Assembly: GCF_012958305.1 (NCBI RefSeq)
Contig: NZ_JABBYO010000008.1
Span: 250,001 to 314,000, forward strand
Reading direction: 5' to 3'
From: Tautonia rosea
GTDB lineage: Bacteria > Planctomycetota > Planctomycetia > Isosphaerales > Isosphaeraceae
DNA: 64,000 nt
Under the pieces are notes generated by a model that saw nothing but the letters and a program-made list of their open reading frames with translations, was not told the DNA's origin and made no database searches. Numbering within the stretch: the first letter of the stretch is position 1; each line of letters begins with the position of its first letter. Position numbers and translations under genes: made by a program. This document shows, piece by piece, positions 57,455-64,000 of the stretch.

Positions 57455-59062
57455 ATGGCACGATCACACCAGTTGGGCCGAGCCGACCGATGGGTCGGGC
57501 TGCTTGGGCTCCTGGCCGTGCTCGTACTGGGCATGGGGCTCGGCGATGCGCGCCGATTGACCTATCACGAGGCGATTGTCGCCCAGGGGGCTCGCGAGCT
57601 GCTTGCGTCCGACGCGGCGGTCGACTGGCTCGTGCCGACCCTCGGAGGTCTTCCCTGGCTGGAGAAGCCCCCCCTCGCTCACTGGCTGGTGGCTCTCTGC
57701 TCCTGGGTGGCGGGGGGTGTCACCGAAACCTCGAGCCGCGTTCCCTCCGCCCTGGCCGCCGCCTCCCTGGCCGGGCTGGTCGCCTGCTTCGCCGCCCGAC
57801 GCTTTGGGAGAACCATCGGCCTCCTCGCCGGAAGCGTTCAGTTGACCACCTCCTGGTCCATTCAGCGCGGGCGGCTGGCCGATGCCGACATGCTCCTGGC
57901 TCTACTTGTCGCTGCCACCCTGATCGCCGCCGACCGCCTGCGGACCGCTTCCGACCCCCGATCCGCCCGATCCTGGCAATGGGCCTTCTTCGCCCTGCTG
58001 GGCGGCACCAGTCTGGTCAAGGGGATCGGCTTTGGCGCGGTCCTGGCGATGGCGTCACTGGGGGCCTTGCTTCTCTGGGACCGCGACCGCCGCGCCTTGC
58101 TCCGGCTCTGCTGGCCGACCGGCTGGTGCCTGGCCGCCTTGCTCGCGCTTGCCTGGCCCCTGGCGGTCGCAAGCCGATACCCCGACGCCGTCTCGCTCTG
58201 GCTCGGGCACGTCACCGATCGCCTCGCCGCCGAGCCTCGCCGGTTCGCCGGGCAACCGATCGGGGCGTTCTTGCTCACGCCAATTCTTCAGACCTTGCCG
58301 TGGACCCCCTTCGCTCTGGTCGGCGCCTGGCATTCGCTGCGCCGAGGTCGTCTTGAGCCCGGCGGCCCCGACCGCCTGCTCTGGGCCTGGGCCTTCATCC
58401 CCACGCTCCTGCTCTCGATGGCCTCGGTCCGCAACGGCCACTACCTCATCCACGCCCTGCCCCCCTGGTCCGTCTGGGCGGCGCTCGGACTTGTTCGCCT
58501 CGGTGATCGTCTCCAGACGCGCCGAGGCTGGTCGCCCGATCGCCTCCGACGCGCCTCCGTCGGCCTCTTCGGCACCATCGGCGTGGTCGTGGCGATCATT
58601 CACATGCTCATTCTACCCCAGGTCGATCACCGAGGGCGCGAGTGGTCCTGGTACGCCGAGGCTGCCCGCCAGGCTCCCCCTGATGAACCGCTCGTCTTGC
58701 TCTACGACTGGGACGGCCCCGACCCCTGGGATCGTCTGCCGTATCCCACCCCCTTCGGCCCGATTCCGTCCGATCTGGCCGTCCGCCTGTTTTATCTCGA
58801 TCGCCCTGCTCAGTGGCTTTCCGGTCCCGATCGCCTCGCCGCGAACCCCCCCTGCTCCGGCCCCTTCACCTTCATCGCCCGAGACCGCGACCTGCCTTCG
58901 ATCGATTCCCTCGGCCCGATCACCGAGCTGACCCGAGGCCCTTCCCACCGCTGGGACCGCACTTACGCCCTCTTTCACGTCTCCCCGACACCTTCCGACC
59001 GGCTCGCGGTCGGCGATCTATCCTCCCCCGGCGATCGCCAGCCTCATGCCGAGCCAAAATGA
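57455..59062 (+). CDS. ArnT/PMT-like glycosyltransferase (GT39/83)
   Basis: 535 residues from ATG 57455, with GGGAGG 9 bases upstream. About 11 hydrophobic segments. The first lumenal loop has ARRLTYHEAIVAQGARELL and WLVPTLGGLPWLEKPPLAHWLVAL, the D/E...KPP motif of undecaprenyl-phosphate sugar transferases of the ArnT type; a soluble C-terminal domain follows. It would transfer a sugar from a lipid carrier onto lipid A, protein or wall glycan. Acceptor unknown. Confidence 0.88.
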   Translation: MARSHQLGRADRWVGLLGLLAVLVLGMGLGDARRLTYHEAIVAQGARELLASDAAVDWLVPTLGGLPWLEKPPLAHWLVALCSWVAGGVTETSSRVPSALAAASLAGLVACFAARRFGRTIGLLAGSVQLTTSWSIQRGRLADADMLLALLVAATLIAADRLRTASDPRSARSWQWAFFALLGGTSLVKGIGFGAVLAMASLGALLLWDRDRRALLRLCWPTGWCLAALLALAWPLAVASRYPDAVSLWLGHVTDRLAAEPRRFAGQPIGAFLLTPILQTLPWTPFALVGAWHSLRRGRLEPGGPDRLLWAWAFIPTLLLSMASVRNGHYLIHALPPWSVWAALGLVRLGDRLQTRRGWSPDRLRRASVGLFGTIGVVVAIIHMLILPQVDHRGREWSWYAEAARQAPPDEPLVLLYDWDGPDPWDRLPYPTPFGPIPSDLAVRLFYLDRPAQWLSGPDRLAANPPCSGPFTFIARDRDLPSIDSLGPITELTRGPSHRWDRTYALFHVSPTPSDRLAVGDLSSPGDRQPHAEPK

Positions 59063-59140
59063 TAAGCCAATGCGCGCTTGCTCATTCACTCAATCACTCT
59101 TGACAACAGCGAGGAGTATGTTGAGGAGTGAGCATCAGCG

Positions 59141-60037
59141 CTATTCCTGAGGCTTCAAGGCGAAGACACGGACGCTGGCAGCGTAGTCGTTCACATTGTA
59201 CTGGCGCAGCAGTTCGGCCAGACGATCGTGAAAGGCCGCATCGTCCGGAGCCACCGAGGGCGCGGGTGAGCAGCATCCGGTCTCGGCGATCGGCAAGGCT
59301 CCCGCGGGAGCCGATGCCGGAGGGGGGCAGCAGGCGGCCTGATTCTCGACCTTGGCATACGCGTTCAGGTCGGCCCCGGTGTCCACCACCTCAACGGCCG
59401 AGAACCCGGCGTCAAGCAGCATCTGCCGATATTCAGGAATGAGCACCGCTCCGGCAATGCAGCCGACATAGGCCATCAGATCGTTCCCGAGCGCCTCCGG
59501 AAGCTCCTGCTTCAGGGCGATATCACTTACGGCCAGCCGACCACCGGGCTTCAACACGCGGACAATCTCGCGAAACACGGCGGACTTGTCCGGAGCGAGG
59601 TTGATCACGCAGTTGCTGATAACACAATCCACCGAAGCGTCAGGCAGAGGCAGGGCGTCGATCGAGGCCAGGTGGAACTCGGTGTTCGTCGCCCCGGCCT
59701 TTGCCGCGTTGCGTTCGGCCAACGCAATCATTTCGGGGGTCATGTCGATGCCGATCGCCTTGCCAGCCGGTCCCACTTTTTTCGCGGCGAGCAAGACATC
59801 GAGCCCCCCTCCCGAGCCGAGGTCCACCACCACCTCCCCCTCGCGCAGGTTGGCCGTCGCCGTCGGATTGCCGCACGAGAGGCCCATATTTGCCTCGCCC
59901 GGGATCGAGGCCAATTCCTCCGCCGAGTAGCCGAACGCCTCGGCCACCGCGCGTACCCCTTGCTGATCACTCGACAGGCCGAAACCCGCCACCGATCCAT
60001 ATTTGGCTTTCACCGCCTGGGTCACGGTTTCCGACAT
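59141..60037 (-). CDS. arsM: arsenite methyltransferase
   Basis: 298 residues from ATG 60037, with GGGAGA upstream. SAM-binding [19 protein letters not shown]; ArsM-type Cys: Cys55 (GLSCGNP), Cys143 (VISNCVINL) and Cys193 (YVGCIAGA), the three arsenic-binding positions. The C-terminus has CCPPPAS and GCCSP, extra vicinal Cys as in fungal/bacterial ArsM. It methylates As(III) with SAM. Last gene of arsR-phosphatase-arsM. Confidence 0.95.
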   Translation of the reverse strand: MSETVTQAVKAKYGSVAGFGLSSDQQGVRAVAEAFGYSAEELASIPGEANMGLSCGNPTATANLREGEVVVDLGSGGGLDVLLAAKKVGPAGKAIGIDMTPEMIALAERNAAKAGATNTEFHLASIDALPLPDASVDCVISNCVINLAPDKSAVFREIVRVLKPGGRLAVSDIALKQELPEALGNDLMAYVGCIAGAVLIPEYRQMLLDAGFSAVEVVDTGADLNAYAKVENQAACCPPPASAPAGALPIAETGCCSPAPSVAPDDAAFHDRLAELLRQYNVNDYAASVRVFALKPQE

Positions 60038-60083
60038 GATGTTTTCTCCCAATGAAAAGAATGCGGATGCATTTGAATGAGAG

Positions 60084-60758
60084 TTACCGAACGTTGGTCA
60101 AGGCGTGAAACATCCATCGGCCGAGGTCATCGCGGCGCTCCGCGTAGCGAGCCGATTCCTCGGGAGTTCCGTCCGCCTCTTTCGGGTCGGCGAAGGGAAT
60201 CGACAGCCGGATCGAAGCCCCGGGCACCACCGGGCAACCGGCGTCCGCCTCGTCACACACCATCAGGGCCGCAAACCCCGATCGGGGATTCCTTGCATCA
60301 TCATAACGTTTCGAAAACTCAATCGCCTCGGTTTCCGGGTTTCCGGCGACGGTCCCCCACCGCACTCGGTAGACCGGGTTCGACTCCATCGACTCTTCCC
60401 GATCGCGCTCGACTCCCGTCGGCTCGATCACCAGACCAATGGCACGCAAGGCCGCAATCGTCCGAGGGTTGAACGCGGTCGGGCTCGTCCCTCCGCTGGA
60501 GAATCGGACCTCAGAATACCCGACAAAACTTGCGATGATGTTTCCCATCGTTGATCCCAGCATGCTCCGCCGACTGTTCCCGGTGCAGACCACGATCACT
60601 GGCGAGGCCTTGCCCCTCTCCCGATTCCTCGCAATCCACGAGCCCAGCGCTTCGGCCATCTCCGGGTGAGCGATCCGCGCCTCCTCACCAGCAAGATGCT
60701 CGACATACGCAGCAACGGCCGGAATCAGCAACGGTCGGCGAGCGGACATTCCGGTCAT
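60084..60758 (-). CDS. low-molecular-weight phosphatase-like arsenate reductase
   Basis: 224 residues (ATG 60758, or ATG 60749). P-loop [18 protein letters not shown] with nucleophile Cys58 and Arg64 (CX5R). The fold has ~50 extra N-terminal residues and Cys residues in [15 protein letters not shown] that could relay the thiol chemistry of ArsC. It lies between arsR and arsM, so arsenate reduction is likely; a protein-tyrosine-phosphatase is the alternative. Confidence 0.85.
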   Translation of the reverse strand: MTGMSARRPLLIPAVAAYVEHLAGEEARIAHPEMAEALGSWIARNRERGKASPVIVVCTGNSRRSMLGSTMGNIIASFVGYSEVRFSSGGTSPTAFNPRTIAALRAIGLVIEPTGVERDREESMESNPVYRVRWGTVAGNPETEAIEFSKRYDDARNPRSGFAALMVCDEADAGCPVVPGASIRLSIPFADPKEADGTPEESARYAERRDDLGRWMFHALTNVR

Positions 60759-60836
60759 GATCGGTCCCGGTGGTCAGGGTCGCGGGCGGTTGAGGCGTAT
60801 TCGTCAAGCCGAATATAAAAACGCAAAAAAAGAGAC

Positions 60837-61208
60837 TTATCTGCTGCAACATGCGATGAGCCGATCGAGCCTCCTTCGATCTTCGCGCAGCAGCTCAATC
60901 GGGCCAAGGCACGCGCCGAGACTCTCAATCAACGTGCGGTGCAGGCTCGATCGTGGCCTTGCCAGGCGGTAATGCACCCAGAGCCCTTCCTTGCGCCCCA
61001 CGACCAGACCGAGCGTGCGAAGCGAGGCCAGGTGACGCGAAACCGTCGGTTGTGGCAAGCCGAGCGCCTCGTGCAGGTGGCAGACGCAGACCTCGCGATC
61101 GCCGACGAGTAGGTTCAAGAGCCGCAGTCGCACCGGATCGGCAAACGCCTTGAACAGCGCCGTCGATTCGGCCAGGGTCGGCGAGGCGTCGGTGATCGTG
61201 GGGTTCAT
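60837..61208 (-). CDS. arsR: ArsR-family arsenic-sensing repressor
   Basis: 123 residues. The winged helix includes FADPVRLRLLNLLVGDREVCVCHLHEALGLPQPTVSRHL; EVCVCHL (Cys41, Cys43) is the metalloid site of classical ArsR (ELCVCDL). It represses until As(III) binds. First gene of the minus-strand arsenic operon, 79 bases before the phosphatase. Confidence 0.93.
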   Translation of the reverse strand: MNPTITDASPTLAESTALFKAFADPVRLRLLNLLVGDREVCVCHLHEALGLPQPTVSRHLASLRTLGLVVGRKEGLWVHYRLARPRSSLHRTLIESLGACLGPIELLREDRRRLDRLIACCSR

Positions 61209-61383
61209 CGGTCGGCCGCGTTCCGGAACTCCGAGATGTACTCAATTCACATTCCCGAATGTACGCCGACCCTTCATTCAAGGTCAAGGGGAATCGGCCA
61301 CGGTCGACATTGACCGAGACGATTCCCCTTGCATGACCCCATCGTCGGGGGGCATGGCCGATGCCGTCGGACCGATCCGAGGA

Positions 61384-61926
61384 TCAGGCCGACGCCGTCG
61401 GGGTCTTGCTGGCGAGCCGGGCGGTCTGAAAGCCCCGGACAACGGCGGCGATCCGGACGGCGTCGTGCACCTTGTCCTCGCCGGCGCCTTCCTTGATCAA
61501 GGCTTCTTCATGTGCCTTAATGCACGCTTCACAACCTGCCAGGGCCGCACAGGCCAGCGAGGCCAGTTCGAACGTGGTCTTGTCGGTCGCCGGCCGAGCC
61601 ATCCGGCTCATCCGGAGGCCGGCAGGCCGATGCTGGTAAGCGTCCTTTCCCACCATGTGGCGGAAGCGGTAATACGTCGTGTTCATCGCCATGATCGCCG
61701 CGGCCGCCTTCGCATCAGCAATCGCGGCGTCGTCGAGCGCCTCACGGCCGTCGTCAGCGATCGCCTCTGCCAGTTCCGAATCATTCAGGAACAACGCCGA
61801 GGTCAACGCCACCGTGTACCGCTGCTTCGCATCAAGACTTCCACCGCCGAGCACCGAGCCAAGATTCAGGCGCAGATCTTTGGTGTCATCACCGAGCGAT
61901 TCTTTGATCGGATCAAGCAGCGACAT
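61384..61926 (-). CDS. ahpD: alkyl hydroperoxide reductase AhpD
   Basis: 180 residues from ATG 61926, with GGGAGG 9 bases upstream. Carboxymuconolactone decarboxylase-like helices, active site GCEACIKAHE (Cys132, Cys135, His139). AhpD recycles AhpC via lipoyl or NADH-dependent partners. Downstream of ahpC on the same strand (364-base gap). Confidence 0.93.
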   Translation of the reverse strand: MSLLDPIKESLGDDTKDLRLNLGSVLGGGSLDAKQRYTVALTSALFLNDSELAEAIADDGREALDDAAIADAKAAAAIMAMNTTYYRFRHMVGKDAYQHRPAGLRMSRMARPATDKTTFELASLACAALAGCEACIKAHEEALIKEGAGEDKVHDAVRIAAVVRGFQTARLASKTPTASA

Positions 61927-62290
61927 GGTCAAAAGCCTCCCGAGAAACGTCTGCCACCCGAACACCACGGTGCGAGCCGTGCCGTGCGGGCGCGAACCGC
62001 AGGCATCATTCTGTCCGCCAGACTCACGTGTTGAGCCTCCAGCCCCCCACCCCCACCCGACCTTCGGCCACCCGCTCCCACGAGTCAGGAGACAGAACGA
62101 ACGGGCTTGTCGCTCGCTCGCGCGGGTTGAGTTCTTGCTCACTCGCCCCGCAATCGGGGCGAGGGGTCTTCGTCCGGATCGCCAGGCCTGGCGATGACGT
62201 CACGGCCCCCTCACTCAGTATTCGGCCACCCGTTCTCCTCACAAGCGAGCGAGGGAACAGGTGCTGAGTGAAGAGGCGTTCATTCGCGAA
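61927..62290. other. ahpC-ahpD intergenic region
   Basis: 364 bases with no gene supported. A perfect hairpin CTCGCCCCG/CGGGGCGAG (62142-62150 and 62155-62163, 4-base loop) lies downstream of ahpC in its direction; no T-run follows. Confidence 0.55.
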
Positions 62291-62818
62291 TCAGACCTTG
62301 ATCGTCTCTTCACCCTTCTTCCAGTTGCACGGGCAAAGCTCGCCCGACTGCAAGGCGTCGAGCACCCGGACGATCTCGTCGACGTTCCGGCCCACCGACA
62401 GGCCATTCGCCGTGGCGAACTGGATCGTCCCCTCAGGGTCGACAATAAACGTCGCTCGCAGGCAAACCCCTTCCTCGGGGTGCAAAATCCCCAGGTCGGC
62501 GGCCAGCTTCTGGGCGCCAATCAGCGGGTACTTTAGCCCCTTCAGGTCCTCGTGCGACTGGCACCAGGCCAGGTGGCTAAACTCGTTATCCGTGCTGCCG
62601 CCCACAACCATCGCGTCGCGATCCTTGAACTCGCCGAGCCGCTTGTTGAACTCGGCAATCTCGGTCGGGCATACAAACGTGAAGTCTTTCGGATAAAAGA
62701 AATAGACGATCCACTGATCCCGGAATGAGTTGTTGTCAAAGGTCGTCAGGCTGTCCTTCGCAGCCCCCACGCAGCCGTGGGCTTGAAACTTCGGGAAGCT
62801 CTGTCCAACGGTCAGCAC
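62291..62818 (-). CDS. ahpC: peroxiredoxin AhpC
   Basis: 175 residues using GTG 62818, which has GGAGGAAGG 6 bases upstream and gives the usual MLTVGQSFPKF start; the frame is open to TTG 62908, but the extra residues are not family-like. Peroxidatic Cys50 in FYPKDFTFVCPTE; resolving Cys162 in GELCPCNW. Typical 2-Cys peroxiredoxin. Divergent to oxyR and upstream of ahpD. Confidence 0.94.
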   Translation of the reverse strand: MLTVGQSFPKFQAHGCVGAAKDSLTTFDNNSFRDQWIVYFFYPKDFTFVCPTEIAEFNKRLGEFKDRDAMVVGGSTDNEFSHLAWCQSHEDLKGLKYPLIGAQKLAADLGILHPEEGVCLRATFIVDPEGTIQFATANGLSVGRNVDEIVRVLDALQSGELCPCNWKKGEETIKV

Positions 62819-62972
62819 GGCACCCTTCCTCCGCATCGCATGTGGCAAAACACGATCGGCCGGTCCCCCCGGCCCGACGCCTGTTCGCGGCGCGTCCTTC
62901 TTGCTCAAGTTATAGGAGATCCAGTTCGATAAGTCGAATGGATTTTCCCGATCGGTTTGATAAACTTTGCTT
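62819..62972. promoter_or_regulatory. divergent ahpC-oxyR control region
   Basis: 154 bases. Short palindromes TTCGATAAGTCGAA and GTTTGATAAAC lie near the oxyR start, spaced about two turns apart. They are candidate OxyR sites, but the classical ATAG-N7-CTAT series is not evident. Confidence 0.5.
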
Positions 62973-63854
62973 ATGGATATCGTCCAGCTTCGCTCGTTCC
63001 TGAAAATCGCCGACCTGGGCAGCTTTACGAAGGCGGCCGAGGAGCTGGGGGTCTCTCAGCCGGCGCTCAGCCAGCAGATGGCCCGGCTTGAGGCCGAGCT
63101 GGGCCGGCCGGTCCTGGAGCGTGCCGGACGGACGGTCCGCCTGACCGAGGCCGGCCTCCTCCTCCTACCCCGGGCCGAGCGCATCCTCGCCCTGGCCGAT
63201 GACACCCGCCGCGAGCTGCTCGACGACGGCCGGGCCGGCCGGGTGGTCGTGGCGGCGATCCCGACGATCGCCCCGTTCCTGCTCCCCCCCGTGCTCCGCG
63301 AGTACCGCCGGGAGCATCCGGGGGCCTCAGTCCAGGTCGATGAGGAAGTCACCGAGACCCTCCTCCGGCGCTGCCAGCGCGGCGAGATCGACGTCGGCGT
63401 CTTCGCCCTCCCGGCCGAGGCCCCGCCTTCGCTCGAGGTCGAGCCCCTGTTCGAGGAGGAGCTGGTCCTCGCCCTTCCGGCCGACCACCCGCTTGCCCGG
63501 CTCGACGCCGTGCCGCTCGACGCCGTCCGGGGCGAGCCGTTCGTCCTGCTCGGCGAGGGGCATTGCCTCTCCGACCACATCCGCAGCTTCTGCCAGCAAC
63601 GCGCCGTCCAGCCGATCAGCACCGGCAAGACCGGCCAGCTTGCGACCGTCCAGGAGCTCGTCGCCCTCGGCCACGGCGTCTCGTTCGTCCCCGAGATGGC
63701 TCGCCGTGTCGATGCCAGCCCCCACCGCTCCTACCGCTCCATGCTCGGCGACCGCCCCCGCCGCACCATTGCCGCCTGCTGGAACCCCGACCGCTACCAG
63801 ACCCGCCTCGCCCGCGCCTTCCTGGAACTCCTCCTCGCCTACCGTCCTGGCTGA
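62973..63854 (+). CDS. oxyR: peroxide sensor OxyR (LysR family)
   Basis: 293 residues from ATG 62973. LysR helix-turn-helix (FLKIADLGSFTKAAEELGVSQPALSQQMARLE). The regulatory domain has GHCLSDHIRSFC, Cys198 and Cys207 separated by nine positions as in E. coli OxyR Cys199/Cys208, whose disulfide switches transcription. It should activate ahpC and ahpD. No Shine-Dalgarno is visible, so initiation may be leaderless. Confidence 0.93.
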   Translation: MDIVQLRSFLKIADLGSFTKAAEELGVSQPALSQQMARLEAELGRPVLERAGRTVRLTEAGLLLLPRAERILALADDTRRELLDDGRAGRVVVAAIPTIAPFLLPPVLREYRREHPGASVQVDEEVTETLLRRCQRGEIDVGVFALPAEAPPSLEVEPLFEEELVLALPADHPLARLDAVPLDAVRGEPFVLLGEGHCLSDHIRSFCQQRAVQPISTGKTGQLATVQELVALGHGVSFVPEMARRVDASPHRSYRSMLGDRPRRTIAACWNPDRYQTRLARAFLELLLAYRPG

Positions 63855-63875
63855 TCCCTTCAAGAAATGATTGAT

Positions 63876-63950
63876 TCTCGTAGGGTGTGTCGAGCCCTCG
63901 ATGACGCACCTCCCCTAATTGGGTGTGTCATCGCGACACACCCTACGAGA
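63876..63950. terminator. long hairpin downstream of oxyR
   Basis: Outer arms TCTCGTAGGGTGTGTCG (63876-63892) and CGACACACCCTACGAGA (63934-63950) are perfect complements; inner GATGACGCACC/GGGTGTGTCATC extend the stem. The GTAGGGTGTGTC core is a widespread bacterial REP-like motif, so it may be a dispersed repeat that also terminates oxyR. Confidence 0.7.
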
Positions 63951-64000
63951 CTTTATCTGTGGAATCCATCGACTTTGCGGACTTCGGACTAGGAAAACGT

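Overview
The window is GC-rich chromosomal DNA from a planctomycete, most likely of the Isosphaeraceae type. The evidence is a DUF1592/DUF1588 cytochrome paired with a Tat-exported DUF1552 protein, a DUF1559 prepilin-like protein, two PEP-CTERM proteins, an FGly-type sulfatase, a GYF-ExbD fusion, redoxin/cytochrome/Cu-monooxygenase chimeras and the planctomycete '[10 protein letters not shown]' family. These placements come from family knowledge and motifs read by eye; no database search was possible. No rRNA, tRNA, CRISPR array or complete transposase was seen.

Layout. 0.3-14 kb: BON-MscS channel, CHAP/NlpC-like lipid-exported protein, sulfatase, outer-membrane barrel, a BCCT transporter operon with an unusual membrane-anchored OpuAC-like protein, then the DUF1592-DUF1552 pair. 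14-19.4 kb is an accessory patch: an AT-rich orphan ParA-like ATPase, a broken BrnT toxin with an intact antitoxin-like partner, alpha-carbonic anhydrase, and aqpZ between two copies of a ~110 bp repeat. 19.4-29.2 kb: asnB, a di-haem oxidoreductase, small conserved proteins, a nucleoside deaminase, two PEP-CTERM proteins (one with a thioester-domain signature) and an ADP-ribosylglycohydrolase. 29.3-33.8 kb: replication cluster dnaN-dciA-gyrB on the minus strand, without dnaA or recF. 33.6-34.9 kb: the dnaN leader and promoter are duplicated upstream and the second copy drives a small lower-GC ORF. 35-45 kb: large FG-GAP/metallopeptidase, macro-domain protein, TetR plus redox chimera, ExbB-ExbD-ExbD operon, response regulator/ATPase. 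45-54.5 kb: ParE-type toxin-antitoxin pair, DUF29, NYN/PIN nuclease, thioredoxin-TPR, a molybdate-type XRE regulator with a frameshifted molbindin nearby, DUF1559, acetolactate decarboxylase-like. 54.5-64 kb: metal P-type ATPase, ArnT-like glycosyltransferase, an arsenic cluster (arsR, phosphatase-type arsenate reductase, arsM) and a peroxide cluster (ahpD, ahpC, divergent oxyR).

The most interesting signals are structural. (1) A family of 115 bp MITE-like elements with 12 bp terminal inverted repeats lies between convergent genes; two copies have exactly the same length and their end supplies the 'AG' of a TAG stop codon. (2) A captured copy of the dnaN promoter, leader and first codons is fused to a foreign small ORF. 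(3) Several toxin-antitoxin modules are in different states of decay. (4) A PEP-CTERM protein carries Cys and Gln motifs of an intramolecular thioester adhesin.
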